DNA of 64,000 bases from Pedobacter frigoris (GTDB taxonomy: Bacteria > Bacteroidota > Bacteroidia > Sphingobacteriales > Sphingobacteriaceae). The stretch spans positions 434,001 to 498,000 of the forward strand of contig NZ_SWBQ01000004.1 in NCBI RefSeq assembly GCF_005116445.1. Direction: 5' to 3'. The translations under genes and the position numbers were made by a program. The notes under the pieces are model-generated. The model searched no databases and was not told the origin of the DNA. It saw nothing but the letters and a program-made list of their open reading frames with translations. Positions 25,986 through 35,271 of the stretch are shown here, one piece after another (position 1 is the first letter of the stretch; every line of letters starts with the position of its first letter).

Positions 25986-26014
25986 GGGTTAGTTCGAATC
26001 TTAAACAAACCTTA

Positions 26015-28510
26015 ATGAATAACTGGTTAAAAGCTAATGGCATACACCTGGCCATAATTGGATTTTTTGTAATCATCTGTTTCGTCTATTTCAGTCCTGT
26101 TTTACAAGGCAAAGCCCCCGCACAAAGTGATGTGATCCAGGCTAAGGCCATGCAAAAGGAGATCATGGATTATAAAGCCAAAGACGGTAAGGCACCACTT
26201 TGGACTAATCAAATGTTTGGCGGTATGCCTGCCTATCAGATCTGGGCGCAACATGCGTACAATGGGGCTACTTATGGAATACAGCTGGTCACAAAAACAT
26301 TTCCTGCTCCTACAGGAGTAGTTCTGTTATTACTAATTGGAACTTATTTTCTGTTTATCGTACTGCGGCTTAATCCATTTTTGGCCGCGGTAGGAGCAAT
26401 TGCTTTTGCTTTTACAACGTATAATTTTGTGCTCCTGGCCACAGGGCACAGTAATAAGGCATTGGCTATAGGCTTCTTTGCGCCAATTCTGGCCGGAATT
26501 CTGTTGACATTAAGGGGAAGGTTGCTGCTGGGTGCGAGTCTAACCGCATTGTTCCTGGCATTAGAGATCAGGGCCAATCACGTCCAAATGACTTATTATC
26601 TAGGTATATCTATACTCATTTTTATAGGAATAGAGATTTATCATGCTTATAAAGCCAAGACATTACCTCAGGTAGGGAAGTCTATTGGCTATCTTGCCGG
26701 GGCGCTGGTACTGGCATTGATGGTGAACGCTGGTTTATTGTGGACCACATCAGAATATGCGAAAGAGACCAATAGAGGGAAATCTAATTTAACCAGCGTA
26801 GCAGCAGAGGCCGGACAGGGGATTTCTAAAGAAAAGGAATATGCTTATGCATGGAGTCAGGGTGTAGGAGAAAGCTTTACCTTTTTGATACCCGACCTTT
26901 ATGGAGGGGCAACCAGTATTACTGAATTGGTGAAGCCTGAAAGTAATATGTATAAAGCAGTCTCTGAACTTACAGGAGGTGATCCAAATCAAACGGGCAC
27001 TATTATACAGGACTTAGCTGGAAATCTTGGAATGCAACAATACTGGGGTGAGAAGCCAGGTACTTCCGGAGGTTATTATTTTGGCGCCATTGTCTGCTTC
27101 CTTTTTGTATTTGGTTTGTTTATCGTCAGAAGCCATTTGAAATGGTGGATATTGGCAACAAGTATCTTGTTTTTACTATTGTCTTTCGGAAAGAACCTCC
27201 CGTTTATATCTGACTTGTTTTTTGACTATTTCCCGCTATACAACAAATTCAGAGCAGTAGAATCTATCCTGGCAGTAGTAGGATTGATGGTTCCTGTGCT
27301 GGCTTTTCTGGCAGTTAAGGAGGCTATGGAAACTAAACTGGATCAAAAGGAAGTCATTAAAAAGCTAATCTGGTCAGCAGGAATTACGGGAGGATTTGCA
27401 TTAATTGTAGCCCTGGTGCCTACTTTGTTCTTTAGTTTTAAGACAAATAACCATAATGAAATTGTACAGGCACTGACGCAGGGCCTTCAGAACAATGCGG
27501 AGATGGCACATAGAATCGCCAATGCATTGGTTGAGGACAGGATTGCAATCGCCCGTGCAGATGCAATTCGTGCATTCCTGTTTATATTGGTAGGATTCGG
27601 TTTGATATGGGCTTTGATCACAAAAAAAATGACAGCGAACTTCGTTTTCATTTTGTTGGGACTGGCTGTCTTAATTGACATGTGGCAGGTTGACCGCCGT
27701 TATCTGAACAATAGCAATTTCGTTAGTAAGATCGATTTGGAGAATCAGATTCAGCCGCGTGATGTGGATACATTTATCATGTCTGATAAAGATCCTGACT
27801 TCAGGGTGTTGGATTTAGCTGTTAACACATTTTCAGAGGCCAGTACTTCACAGTTCCACAAAACAGTGGGTGGTTATCATGCTGCTAAGTTGAAGCGCTA
27901 TCAGGAGCTTATTGAAAAGCAGTTTTCAAAAAGCATCAATCAGGATGTACTGGATATGCTGAACACCAAATATATCATCACGAAGGATCCACAAAATGGT
28001 TCTTATAAAATGCAGCGTAATGAAACAGCTGCAGGTCATGCATGGATTGTACAAAATGTACAATTTGCAAAAGATGCTGATGAAGAAATGAAGGCAATTA
28101 ACAGCTTTGATCCTAAAAAAGAAGCTATTGTTGACATCAGATATAGAAATTTAATTGATGCTAAACGTGTAGGCGCAGATCCTACAGCATCAATCAAGCT
28201 GGAAAGCTATCATCCAGATCACCTGGTGTATTCTTACAGTGCGCCAAGGGATATCATAGCAGTATTCTCTGAAATCTATTATGACAAAGGCTGGAATATG
28301 TATGTGGACGGCAAACAAAAACCTTATTTCAGAGCTGATTATGTGCTGCGTGCAGCACAGCTAGAGGCTGGAAACCATAAAGTTGAATTTAAATTTGAGC
28401 CGGTATCTTACTATATGGGCGAGAAAATATCTCTGGCTGGATCTATATTGTTATTGGCCGGTCTTGGTTTTGCTTTTTATAGCGAAAATAAAAAGAAGAA
28501 AGTAGCGTAG
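26015..28510 (+). CDS. YfhO family membrane glycosyltransferase-like protein
   Basis: An 831-residue integral membrane protein. The first 430 residues hold about ten membrane segments, starting LAIIGFFVIICFVYFSP, with a large exported loop between. More segments follow around 450-560, a soluble exported domain spans roughly 570-800, and a last membrane helix precedes a KKKK tail. The FSEIYYDKGWNMYVDGK segment near the C-terminus is typical of YfhO-family proteins, which are GT-C-like and implicated in sugar addition to lipoteichoic acid in Firmicutes. In Bacteroidota the substrate is not known. It is followed by a strong terminator. Confidence 0.85.
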   Translation: MNNWLKANGIHLAIIGFFVIICFVYFSPVLQGKAPAQSDVIQAKAMQKEIMDYKAKDGKAPLWTNQMFGGMPAYQIWAQHAYNGATYGIQLVTKTFPAPTGVVLLLLIGTYFLFIVLRLNPFLAAVGAIAFAFTTYNFVLLATGHSNKALAIGFFAPILAGILLTLRGRLLLGASLTALFLALEIRANHVQMTYYLGISILIFIGIEIYHAYKAKTLPQVGKSIGYLAGALVLALMVNAGLLWTTSEYAKETNRGKSNLTSVAAEAGQGISKEKEYAYAWSQGVGESFTFLIPDLYGGATSITELVKPESNMYKAVSELTGGDPNQTGTIIQDLAGNLGMQQYWGEKPGTSGGYYFGAIVCFLFVFGLFIVRSHLKWWILATSILFLLLSFGKNLPFISDLFFDYFPLYNKFRAVESILAVVGLMVPVLAFLAVKEAMETKLDQKEVIKKLIWSAGITGGFALIVALVPTLFFSFKTNNHNEIVQALTQGLQNNAEMAHRIANALVEDRIAIARADAIRAFLFILVGFGLIWALITKKMTANFVFILLGLAVLIDMWQVDRRYLNNSNFVSKIDLENQIQPRDVDTFIMSDKDPDFRVLDLAVNTFSEASTSQFHKTVGGYHAAKLKRYQELIEKQFSKSINQDVLDMLNTKYIITKDPQNGSYKMQRNETAAGHAWIVQNVQFAKDADEEMKAINSFDPKKEAIVDIRYRNLIDAKRVGADPTASIKLESYHPDHLVYSYSAPRDIIAVFSEIYYDKGWNMYVDGKQKPYFRADYVLRAAQLEAGNHKVEFKFEPVSYYMGEKISLAGSILLLAGLGFAFYSENKKKKVA

Positions 28511-28527
28511 CTAATATTTAGTTATAG

Positions 28528-28562
28528 AAAAGGGGCTTATTGTTTATCAATAGCCCCTTTTT
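28528..28562 (+). terminator. Rho-independent terminator after the YfhO gene
   Basis: AAAAGGGGCT pairs with AGCCCCTTTT, and ATTG with CAAT, with one bulged T and a 5-nt loop. A T run follows. It starts 17 bp after the stop codon. Confidence 0.8.
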
Positions 28563-28612
28563 GGGTTTATAGGATTTTGTAATGATTTATTTTTTATTTT
28601 ATCCTGAAATTT

Positions 28613-28620
28613 TAGATTTG
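28613..28620 (+). promoter_or_regulatory. Candidate -7 element TAGATTTG
   Basis: A full match to TAnnTTTG ending 4 bp before the ATG of the TonB-domain gene at 28625, another very short or absent leader. Confidence 0.45.
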
Positions 28621-28624
28621 TGAT

Positions 28625-29611
28625 ATGAAAAGAATTGCGCTCATCCTCACTTTGTTAGGCTTTACCAGTCTGGTAAATGCTCAAAAAAAACAGAATATTT
28701 ACTTTTTTACCAATGATGGAAAGGAAGTGCAATCCAGAGATAGTGCGGATTTTGTGCGAGTGATACAGGAACCGGATTCCGCAAGTGCAAACTTCCCATT
28801 ACTAGAGGATTACATTAACGGTAAGCCAAAGACCCGTGGTGAAGTTTCCGCATTTGAACCGAGGCTGGTTTATGAAGGACAAACGTTAAGGTATAGGAAA
28901 AGTGGCGGGAAAGAATCTTTGACCAACTATAAAAACGGTTATCCGGTGCATCATCGTTTATTTTACTTTAGCGATGGTAAAGTAAATATGATATTAGATT
29001 ACGACAGTATAAATACAGTTGTGTCAACACCGGCTGTTATACCTGACTCAAGAATGTTACCCTATCGCCTGGTCTACTATGCCGATTCTGTTGATGGTGT
29101 AATGGTAGAGAATGGAAATGGATATTTTAAACAGAAGTTGAAACCCGGTGAATCAGGTATTGTTCAGGAGGGTACAGTTGTGGGAGGATTTAAAGAAGGC
29201 GATTGGTCGGGAGCCGGTGCTCCCGGGGATTTTTCATTCAAAGAGAAGTATTTAAAAGGGAAGCTTATCTCTGGAGAAAGCCTTCAGAACGGGAAATCTT
29301 ATACCTATACATTTGTGGAGGAAGTACCTACTTTTGAAGGGGGAATGGGTGGATTTTATACGTATGTACAAAAGTCTATTCGTTATCCTGAAGATGCATT
29401 TAAACAACAGATTACGGGAAGCGTTTCTGTTAGTTTTGTAGTGGAGGCTGATGGAAGTCTTAGTGGATTTAAAGTTATCAAAAGCGTGAGTCAGTCTCTC
29501 GATAAGGAAGCGCTTAGAATTATGAAAGGTTCACCGAAATGGATTCCGGGAAAACAGAATGGAATTCCTGTACGAACGATGCTCAATATGCCATTTACTT
29601 TTGCACGTTAA
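28625..29611 (+). CDS. TonB C-terminal domain protein (energy transducer-like)
   Basis: A 328-residue exported protein. The signal peptide is MKRIALILTLLGFTSLVNAQ, so unlike classical TonB it has no uncleaved membrane anchor. The middle (about 80-235) has MORN-like text such as NYKNGYPVHHRLFYFSDGKV and VVGGFKEGDWSGAG. The C-terminal TonB domain spans about 240-328 (YPEDAFKQQITGSVSVSFVV, DKEALRIMKGSPKWIPGKQN). Such proteins are very common in Bacteroidota and their partners are mostly unknown. A decayed copy of its C-terminal part follows directly. Confidence 0.85.
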   Translation: MKRIALILTLLGFTSLVNAQKKQNIYFFTNDGKEVQSRDSADFVRVIQEPDSASANFPLLEDYINGKPKTRGEVSAFEPRLVYEGQTLRYRKSGGKESLTNYKNGYPVHHRLFYFSDGKVNMILDYDSINTVVSTPAVIPDSRMLPYRLVYYADSVDGVMVENGNGYFKQKLKPGESGIVQEGTVVGGFKEGDWSGAGAPGDFSFKEKYLKGKLISGESLQNGKSYTYTFVEEVPTFEGGMGGFYTYVQKSIRYPEDAFKQQITGSVSVSFVVEADGSLSGFKVIKSVSQSLDKEALRIMKGSPKWIPGKQNGIPVRTMLNMPFTFAR

Positions 29612-29625
29612 AAATTTTAATATCG

Positions 29626-30079
29626 ATTGTTCAATTAGATTATATAGGTGGCGAAAAAGACGGGATATAGACTTTTGTTACTAAAGCCGGAAATTATTCC
29701 TACAAAGAAAAATATTTGAAAGGCAAATTCCTTTCTGGAGAAAGCATCAAGGACGGGAAGTCCTATTTATACGCTGTATTGGCGGATCCCGAGTTACAAC
29801 GGCGGAATTAATGCTTTTTATGATTATGTGTCCGCGCGGTTAAAATATCCGATGGATGCGCAGAGAGATAGTGCTTCCGGAAAGGTTGTTTTAAGTTTTT
29901 TTGTGGATGCGGATGGGACGGTCGATGATGTCAAAGTAGAACGTGGTGTTTACCCGTCTTTAGATCAGGAAGCAGTTCGTGTCGTGCAGGCATCTCGCGG
30001 ATGGATTCCAGGCAAACAGCGTGGGGTGCCGGTTCGTGTGAAATATAATATTCCAATTAGCTTTAATTTGCATAGATAA
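29626..30079 (+). pseudogene. Decayed tandem copy of the TonB-domain gene
   Basis: Starting 15 bp after the upstream stop, the sequence encodes fragments aligning with residues about 175-328 of the preceding protein: IVQ...GGEKDGI, then a TAG where the parent has Trp, then NYSYKEKYLKGK and GESIKDGKSYLY. Around 29790 the frame shifts by one base and continues as PSYNGGINAFYDYVS through the TonB domain to WIPGKQRGVPVRVKYN and a normal stop. The N-terminal half and signal peptide are missing. One stop and one frameshift make a functional product unlikely, though the last 83 codons remain open. Confidence 0.8.
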
Positions 30080-30152
30080 GAAATACGATAACATCTTCTT
30101 AACGGCTTATTAATCTATGGGTTGCATATTTGTTGGATAAACTAATATCCCT

Positions 30153-30245
30153 ATGCTGGAATTGTTTTTTATAGTATGCCTGATCGTGATCATCGCTTTC
30201 TTCTTTGGGCCGTATGAACTGACAATGGATGAAGATGATGTCTAA
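30153..30245 (+). CDS. 30-residue single-pass membrane peptide
   Basis: A short frame, too short for most ORF callers: MLELFFIVCLIVIIAFFFGP, then YELTMDEDDV. It is one hydrophobic helix followed by an acidic tail. It ends TAA at 30243-30245, overlapping the start of the phosphoesterase gene (candidate ATGs 30229, 30235 and 30238), so translation of the two could be coupled. No family is recognised. The hydrophobic-then-acidic layout argues for real coding, but the evidence is limited. Confidence 0.4.
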   Translation: MLELFFIVCLIVIIAFFFGPYELTMDEDDV

Positions 30246-31089
30246 GAGAGAAGTAGATATTGCAGTAATTTCTGATGTACACCTTGGTACTTATGGCTGT
30301 CACGCCAAGGAATTGTTGAAATATCTTAAGAGTATAAAACCTAAAATGTTGGTGCTGAACGGCGACATTATCGATGTCTGGCAATTTAGCAAACGTTACT
30401 GGCCCGAAACCCACATGAAGGTGGTTCGCAAACTCATGAAATTTGTGGTGGAGGGCGTACCAGTCTATTACCTTACTGGCAATCATGATGAGCTGCTGAG
30501 GAAATTTGCAGACATGCACATAGGGGCATTTCACTTGCAAAACAAGCTTATTCTAGAGCTCGACGGTAAAAAAGCCTGGTTTTTTCATGGAGACGTATTC
30601 GATGTAACAATGCAGCATTCAAAATGGCTGGCTAAACTGGGCGCTGTAGGATACGATACGCTAATCTTAATCAATAGTTTTACAAATTGGTTCTTAACCG
30701 CCATTGGGAGGGAGAAAATGAGTTTTTCAAAGCGGATCAAAGCAAAGTTCAAAGATGCAGTGAAGTTTATCAATAAATTTGAGGATACAGCTGCGGAACT
30801 TGCAGTGGAAAAGGGTTATGGATATGTCATATGCGGACACATCCATCAGCCTGAAATGCGAACAATAAGCACAGAAGAAGGATCTGTAGTTTATTTAAAT
30901 AGTGGTGATTGGGTAGAAAACCTAACTGCCTTGGAATATTATGACCAGTCATGGAAAATATTCAAATATGACCAGAAGGACTTTGAGAAAGATGAGGTAG
31001 AAGAAGGGGTTTTGTCCGATAGTGAAGATCTTCATAGCAAGCTTGATATCGGCACACTATTGCAAAAGATTAAATTAGAGATGCTTTAG
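30238..31089 (+). CDS. UDP-2,3-diacylglucosamine diphosphatase-like metallophosphoesterase
   Basis: About 283 residues from the ATG at 30238 (MSKREVDIAV); ATGs 3 and 9 bp upstream are possible. The calcineurin-like motifs are VISDVHLGTYG, LNGDIIDVWQ, YLTGNHDELL, FFHGDVFD and CGHIHQPEM, giving the full two-metal site. This branch matches Bacteroidota proteins annotated as LpxH, which cleave UDP-diacylglucosamine to lipid X in lipid A synthesis, although paralogues exist. The start overlaps a 30-residue membrane peptide gene, and a glycosyltransferase gene follows by 73 bp on the same strand, consistent with an envelope role. Confidence 0.75.
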   Translation: MSKREVDIAVISDVHLGTYGCHAKELLKYLKSIKPKMLVLNGDIIDVWQFSKRYWPETHMKVVRKLMKFVVEGVPVYYLTGNHDELLRKFADMHIGAFHLQNKLILELDGKKAWFFHGDVFDVTMQHSKWLAKLGAVGYDTLILINSFTNWFLTAIGREKMSFSKRIKAKFKDAVKFINKFEDTAAELAVEKGYGYVICGHIHQPEMRTISTEEGSVVYLNSGDWVENLTALEYYDQSWKIFKYDQKDFEKDEVEEGVLSDSEDLHSKLDIGTLLQKIKLEML

Positions 31090-31162
31090 ATTCTCCCGAT
31101 CAAGGTTTGCAACCTATAAAAAAACAATACATTTTAACGAAAATTACAGATATTCGGTGCGG

Positions 31163-32149
31163 ATGAAGATACTATATGCCATTCAAGGTACAGGAAACGG
31201 TCACATTAGCCGGGCAAGGGAAATTGTGCCCTTGTTGCAGCAATATGGTGAGGTTGATCTGCTGATCAGTGGTACCCAGGCTGACGTAAAGTTGACCCAG
31301 CAGGTCAAATACCAGTTACATGGGTTTAGCTTTATTTTTGGAAAGAAGGGCGGCGTAAACCATTACGAGACATGGAAGACCATGAACCTGCCCCGTTTTG
31401 TAAAAGACATGAATAGCATTCCGTTGAAGGAATACAACCTGATATTGAATGATTTTGAACCCGTAACTGCATGGGCCTGCAAAAGACAAGGGATAGAAAG
31501 TGTCGGACTTAGTCATCAGGCATCATTTCAATCGGGCAAGGTACCTAAGCCAAGGAGTATTGACTGGGCACAATTGGTGATGAAATATTATGCCCCTGCC
31601 AGTCATTATGTTGGTTTTCATTTTGACAGGTATGATGATTTCATATATACCCCTGTGATCCGTGCGGAAATCAGGAAGATGATTGTTTCCAATCTCGGAC
31701 ATTATACTGTCTATCTGCCGGCGATTGACGATAAATTTCTGGTACCTGTGTTGAAACAAATTCCTCACATCAGATGGGAAGTGTTTTCAAAACATACAAA
31801 GGAAGCTTATAAAGATAGCAATGTAGCGGTTTATCCGGTCAATAATGAGTTGTTTAATAAAAGCCTGGCATCTTGTGAAGGGTTGTTTACAGGCGGGGGT
31901 TTCGAAGGTCCCGCAGAAGCCTTGCACATGGGGAAGAAGCTGTTGGTAGCACCCATGAAATTTCAATATGAGCAACAATGCAATGCTTTTGCATTAAAAC
32001 AATTCGGGTTGCCGGTGATATGGGGCAGTAATAAAAACTGGTTGCCGATCATTAAAGACTGGGTGGCAAAGCCTCAGGAACATCAGTTTTTCTTTCCCGA
32101 TGAAACAGCAGCGGTAATTGATAAAGTTGTAAAGCAGTTTGCCAGATAA
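31163..32149 (+). CDS. Glycosyltransferase (GT-B, MurG/GT28-like C-terminus)
   Basis: About 328 residues from the ATG at 31163; the frame is open to a GTG two codons upstream. The N-terminus KILYAIQGTGNGHISRAREI has the glycine-rich loop of MurG/diacylglycerol-glycosyltransferase-like enzymes. The C-terminal donor site is seen as GLFTGGGFEGPAEALHMGKK and KFQYEQQCNAFAL. The acceptor is unknown; a lipid or lipid A-linked sugar is plausible from the preceding LpxH-like gene. It is followed by the DUF6427 gene with a 29-bp gap. Confidence 0.8.
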   Translation: MKILYAIQGTGNGHISRAREIVPLLQQYGEVDLLISGTQADVKLTQQVKYQLHGFSFIFGKKGGVNHYETWKTMNLPRFVKDMNSIPLKEYNLILNDFEPVTAWACKRQGIESVGLSHQASFQSGKVPKPRSIDWAQLVMKYYAPASHYVGFHFDRYDDFIYTPVIRAEIRKMIVSNLGHYTVYLPAIDDKFLVPVLKQIPHIRWEVFSKHTKEAYKDSNVAVYPVNNELFNKSLASCEGLFTGGGFEGPAEALHMGKKLLVAPMKFQYEQQCNAFALKQFGLPVIWGSNKNWLPIIKDWVAKPQEHQFFFPDETAAVIDKVVKQFAR

Positions 32150-32178
32150 TTTCCTTTACTTTGCCTTTGTATACAGGC

Positions 32179-33159
32179 ATGATTAATCAATTTAGAAATT
32201 TAAACCCTATAAACCTGCTGATCTTATTCGCATATACTTTTTTTATGCGTATGGCCATATTTGCGGATCTCCCTTCCGTATTGCAGTTTGAGTTTTTAGA
32301 GCCCTATACCAAGTTCTTCATCCAGATTCCTATTCAAAATACTTTCTCGCCTGCAGGTAATGTTTTCTTTGCAGGAGTGATCATCTATATCCAGGCTATT
32401 TTGTTCAACAGGGTAGTAAATAATCATGGATTGTTAAGTAAACCAGGTTACCTGCCTGCGTTGCTTTACATTACTTCGGCAAGTTTATTCATGCCATTTT
32501 TGATCCTGAGCCCTACACTGATCTGTAATTTTTTACTGATCTGGATGATGGATAAGTTTTTGAAAATAGGCAAATCGCCAAATGCAATCATGATCATGTT
32601 TGATATCGGGATGATCATTGCGGCAGGTACATTAATCTATTTTCCATTCATTGTGATGCTGGCGATGCTATGGTTTACACTGCTTTTATACCGGTCCTTT
32701 GCATGGAGGGAGTGGGTTTCCGGACTGGTCGGTTTTCTGATCATATTCTTTTTTGTAGGCGTTTACTATTATTGGAATGACAATCTTTCGATGTTTTACA
32801 AGATATGGCTGCCGCTGGCTAATAAGTTTCCTTCAGTGTTTAAAATCAATTATAATGACTACCTGGTTCTGGTGCCAGTTTTTGTAATGATCGTACTGGC
32901 TACATTACAGCTGCGGGAGAATTTCTTCAGGAGTTTTATCAGTACAAGAAAGGCCTTCCAGATGTTGTTTTTTATGTTTATCATCAGCATTGTCAGCTTT
33001 TATACCAAGCCAGACTTCAGGCTCTATCATTTCCTGCTATGTGTTCCTCCCGGTGCAGTGCTTTTGGCCTATTACTTCTCAAATGCTAAAAAGCGTTGGT
33101 TTTACGAAAGCTTGTTTCTGATATTGGTTTTTGCTATACAGTACTTTTTGTTTGTTTAA
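32179..33159 (+). CDS. DUF6427-type integral membrane protein
   Basis: 326 residues from the ATG at 32179 (MINQFRNLNPINLL); a TTG six codons upstream is less likely. About eight to ten hydrophobic segments run the full length. The short loop after the first, FADLPSVLQFEFLEPYTK, and LYRSFAWREWVSGLVGFL are typical of this Bacteroidota-restricted family. Function is unknown. Position between glycosyltransferase, coaX and lptC genes suggests envelope work, but that is inference. Confidence 0.7.
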   Translation: MINQFRNLNPINLLILFAYTFFMRMAIFADLPSVLQFEFLEPYTKFFIQIPIQNTFSPAGNVFFAGVIIYIQAILFNRVVNNHGLLSKPGYLPALLYITSASLFMPFLILSPTLICNFLLIWMMDKFLKIGKSPNAIMIMFDIGMIIAAGTLIYFPFIVMLAMLWFTLLLYRSFAWREWVSGLVGFLIIFFFVGVYYYWNDNLSMFYKIWLPLANKFPSVFKINYNDYLVLVPVFVMIVLATLQLRENFFRSFISTRKAFQMLFFMFIISIVSFYTKPDFRLYHFLLCVPPGAVLLAYYFSNAKKRWFYESLFLILVFAIQYFLFV

Positions 33160-33202
33160 CTTTTTTTAACAATTTGAAGGCTCGAAACTTGCTAAAGATT
33201 AA

Positions 33203-33210
33203 TAGCTTTG
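33203..33210 (+). promoter_or_regulatory. Candidate coaX promoter -7 element TAGCTTTG
   Basis: A full match to TAnnTTTG located 23 bp before the coaX ATG. TTTG at 33173-33176 is a possible -33 box, but the 26-bp spacing is longer than usual. Confidence 0.4.
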
Positions 33211-33233
33211 TGGGATGAAGTTGAGAATGGCTA

Positions 33234-33989
33234 ATGCATAATCTTGTTCTGGATATTGGCAATACTAATGGAAAACTTGCTGTTTTTAACAACAGGGAGT
33301 TGATTCATTACCAAAGCTTAAGACAAATTACCACATCTGCGCTGGCCAACCTAATTGAACAATATAATATAAGTAATTCTACCATTTCGAGCGTAGCTGA
33401 TGAGTTTTCGGAAATAATTGAGGTGCTTAAACAGCGGACGAACTATGTAGAATTCTCAACGGCTTTCAATCCTGGGATTAAGAATTACTACAAAACATTA
33501 GCTACTTTGGGATTAGACAGATGGGCTAAGGTTGTCGCAGCTCATCATTATTATCCTAAGATGAACTGTTTTATGCTTGACGCCGGAACATGTATTACTT
33601 ATGATCTGCTTACCGGAGAAAGTGAATATTTTGGAGGTAGTATCAGTCTGGGCGTACATATGCGTTTTAAAGCATTGAATCATTATACAGGGCGTTTGCC
33701 TTTGGTGAAATGGGAGAGGGAAGATGAGGTGATACCGGATGGAACTGATACGGAATCGGCCATAAAAAATGGGGTATTACAAGGGATAGTTAATGAGATT
33801 GAAGGGTTTATAGCCAATCAGAATAAAAGAAATAAGGCCCTTAGGGTATTAATAACAGGTGGTGATGCGGCTTTTTTGCTAGTGCAATTAAAAAAGAGCA
33901 TCTTTGCGCCTCAAATTATACACGATCCTTATTTGGTATTAAAAGGATTAAACGAAGTCATTGCATTTGAATATGTACAAAAAGATTAA
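33234..33989 (+). CDS. coaX: Type III pantothenate kinase CoaX
   Basis: A 251-residue kinase of the ASKHA fold. The phosphate-binding loop is LVLDIGNTNGKLAVF. The TLGLDRWAKVVAAHH and LDAGTCITYDLL motifs carry the type III signature, and GGSISLGVHMRFKALNHYT is the substrate region. It phosphorylates pantothenate in the first step of CoA synthesis and is insensitive to CoA feedback. Its last 17 bp overlap the start of the following outer-membrane protein gene. Confidence 0.93.
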   Translation: MHNLVLDIGNTNGKLAVFNNRELIHYQSLRQITTSALANLIEQYNISNSTISSVADEFSEIIEVLKQRTNYVEFSTAFNPGIKNYYKTLATLGLDRWAKVVAAHHYYPKMNCFMLDAGTCITYDLLTGESEYFGGSISLGVHMRFKALNHYTGRLPLVKWEREDEVIPDGTDTESAIKNGVLQGIVNEIEGFIANQNKRNKALRVLITGGDAAFLLVQLKKSIFAPQIIHDPYLVLKGLNEVIAFEYVQKD

Positions 33990-35271
33990 TTATATAGCAG
34001 CAGTATTAATATTGCTAACAACTATTTCTGTTAAAGCACAGGTTACCACGCAGTCGCCTTACTCAAAATATGGCCTTGGAAATGTGAGGGGATCATTACT
34101 TCCTCAGTTCAGAGCCATGGGAGGAATTTCTACTGGTGTTTATAAACCAAGTATTTATAGCAATATAAATATGCAGAATCCGGCTTCATATACTGGAATT
34201 ACCATGACTACACTGGATATGGGGATGTCTGCCGGTTTTACTGAAGTAAAGAAGAACGGGATCGGGGAAGCCAGCTTCAACTCGACGTTAAGTCACGTTG
34301 CCATGGCATTTCCGTTAAAGTCCGGTAAATCTGCTATCAGTGTAGGTATATTGCCGTATACTGAACTTGGTTACGAATTCTCTTCTGTTGAGAAATACAG
34401 CGCAACTGACACCAATTCTTATAATGCCCTGTATTCAGGAGAAGGTGGTTTAACAAAAGCTTATTTTGGTATTGGTCAGCAGTTTGGTGATCATTTCAGA
34501 ATAGGGGCCAATGTGGAATATCTTTTCGGAAATCTTCAGGAAAATAGATCGATAGAACTTCAGGCATCGCCATCTATCAATAACAGACAACAAAATAAAA
34601 ATAGCATAGGTGGTATCGGATTTTCTTACGGGTTGCAGTATGATATTCCTCTGAGTAGCAAAAGCAGGATCACCCTGGGATACTCAGGTTCCTCTCCTTC
34701 AAAAGTTAATTCTACCAAAACCTTTGTGGTGACACAATATTTCAGAGATGCAGTGGGCGAGGAGCAGGCAGCATTTGATACGGTGCTCGTTAACGAGAAC
34801 AGCTCTGCGAAATTAAAACTCCCTTTAATCCATAATTTTGGATTTTCGATTCAGAAAGACAATAAATGGATGTTTGGTGCAGATTATAGAATGGGACAAT
34901 GGTCTAAGTTGAATATTGATAACACCAACCAGGGATTACAAGATAGCTGGGGTTTTTCAACTGGCGCGCAAATCACTCCGGATATTACCTCTATAGGAAG
35001 TTATTTCAAGCGTGTAGATTATCGTTTTGGTTTTCAATATGATAAGACCTATATCCAGTTGAACGAGCAGGATGTGAAGCAGATGGCTGTTACACTTGGT
35101 TTTGGATTACCTTTGGCTCCAAACAGGTATTCTTTTTATAAGATGAACTTTACAACTGAACTGGGAAGAAGAGGAAAATCAACCAATGGATTAATTCAGG
35201 AAAGCTATATTAATTTTCACTTAGGATTTACGCTAAACGACCGTTGGTTTACACGATTTAGATTCGATTAA
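33973..35271 (+). CDS. Outer-membrane beta-barrel protein of unknown function
   Basis: 432 residues from the ATG at 33973 (MYKKINYIAAVLILL), which gives a clear signal peptide ending near ISVKAQ; an earlier Met lacks this. The QSPYSKYGLGNVRGSLLPQFRAMGG opening and the alternation of short strands to the end (FHLGFTLNDRWFTRFRFD) indicate a barrel related to FadL/PorV-like proteins. It overlaps coaX by 17 bp, and its stop overlaps the lptC start as TAATG. Coupling to lptC hints at an envelope-biogenesis role. No substrate can be assigned. Confidence 0.75.
   Translation: MYKKINYIAAVLILLTTISVKAQVTTQSPYSKYGLGNVRGSLLPQFRAMGGISTGVYKPSIYSNINMQNPASYTGITMTTLDMGMSAGFTEVKKNGIGEASFNSTLSHVAMAFPLKSGKSAISVGILPYTELGYEFSSVEKYSATDTNSYNALYSGEGGLTKAYFGIGQQFGDHFRIGANVEYLFGNLQENRSIELQASPSINNRQQNKNSIGGIGFSYGLQYDIPLSSKSRITLGYSGSSPSKVNSTKTFVVTQYFRDAVGEEQAAFDTVLVNENSSAKLKLPLIHNFGFSIQKDNKWMFGADYRMGQWSKLNIDNTNQGLQDSWGFSTGAQITPDITSIGSYFKRVDYRFGFQYDKTYIQLNEQDVKQMAVTLGFGLPLAPNRYSFYKMNFTTELGRRGKSTNGLIQESYINFHLGFTLNDRWFTRFRFD

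Noticed and set aside
25986..26004. GTTCGAATC resembling a tRNA T-arm
   Set aside because: No acceptor stem, anticodon arm or D arm can be folded around it, and it sits between a promoter element and the YfhO start.
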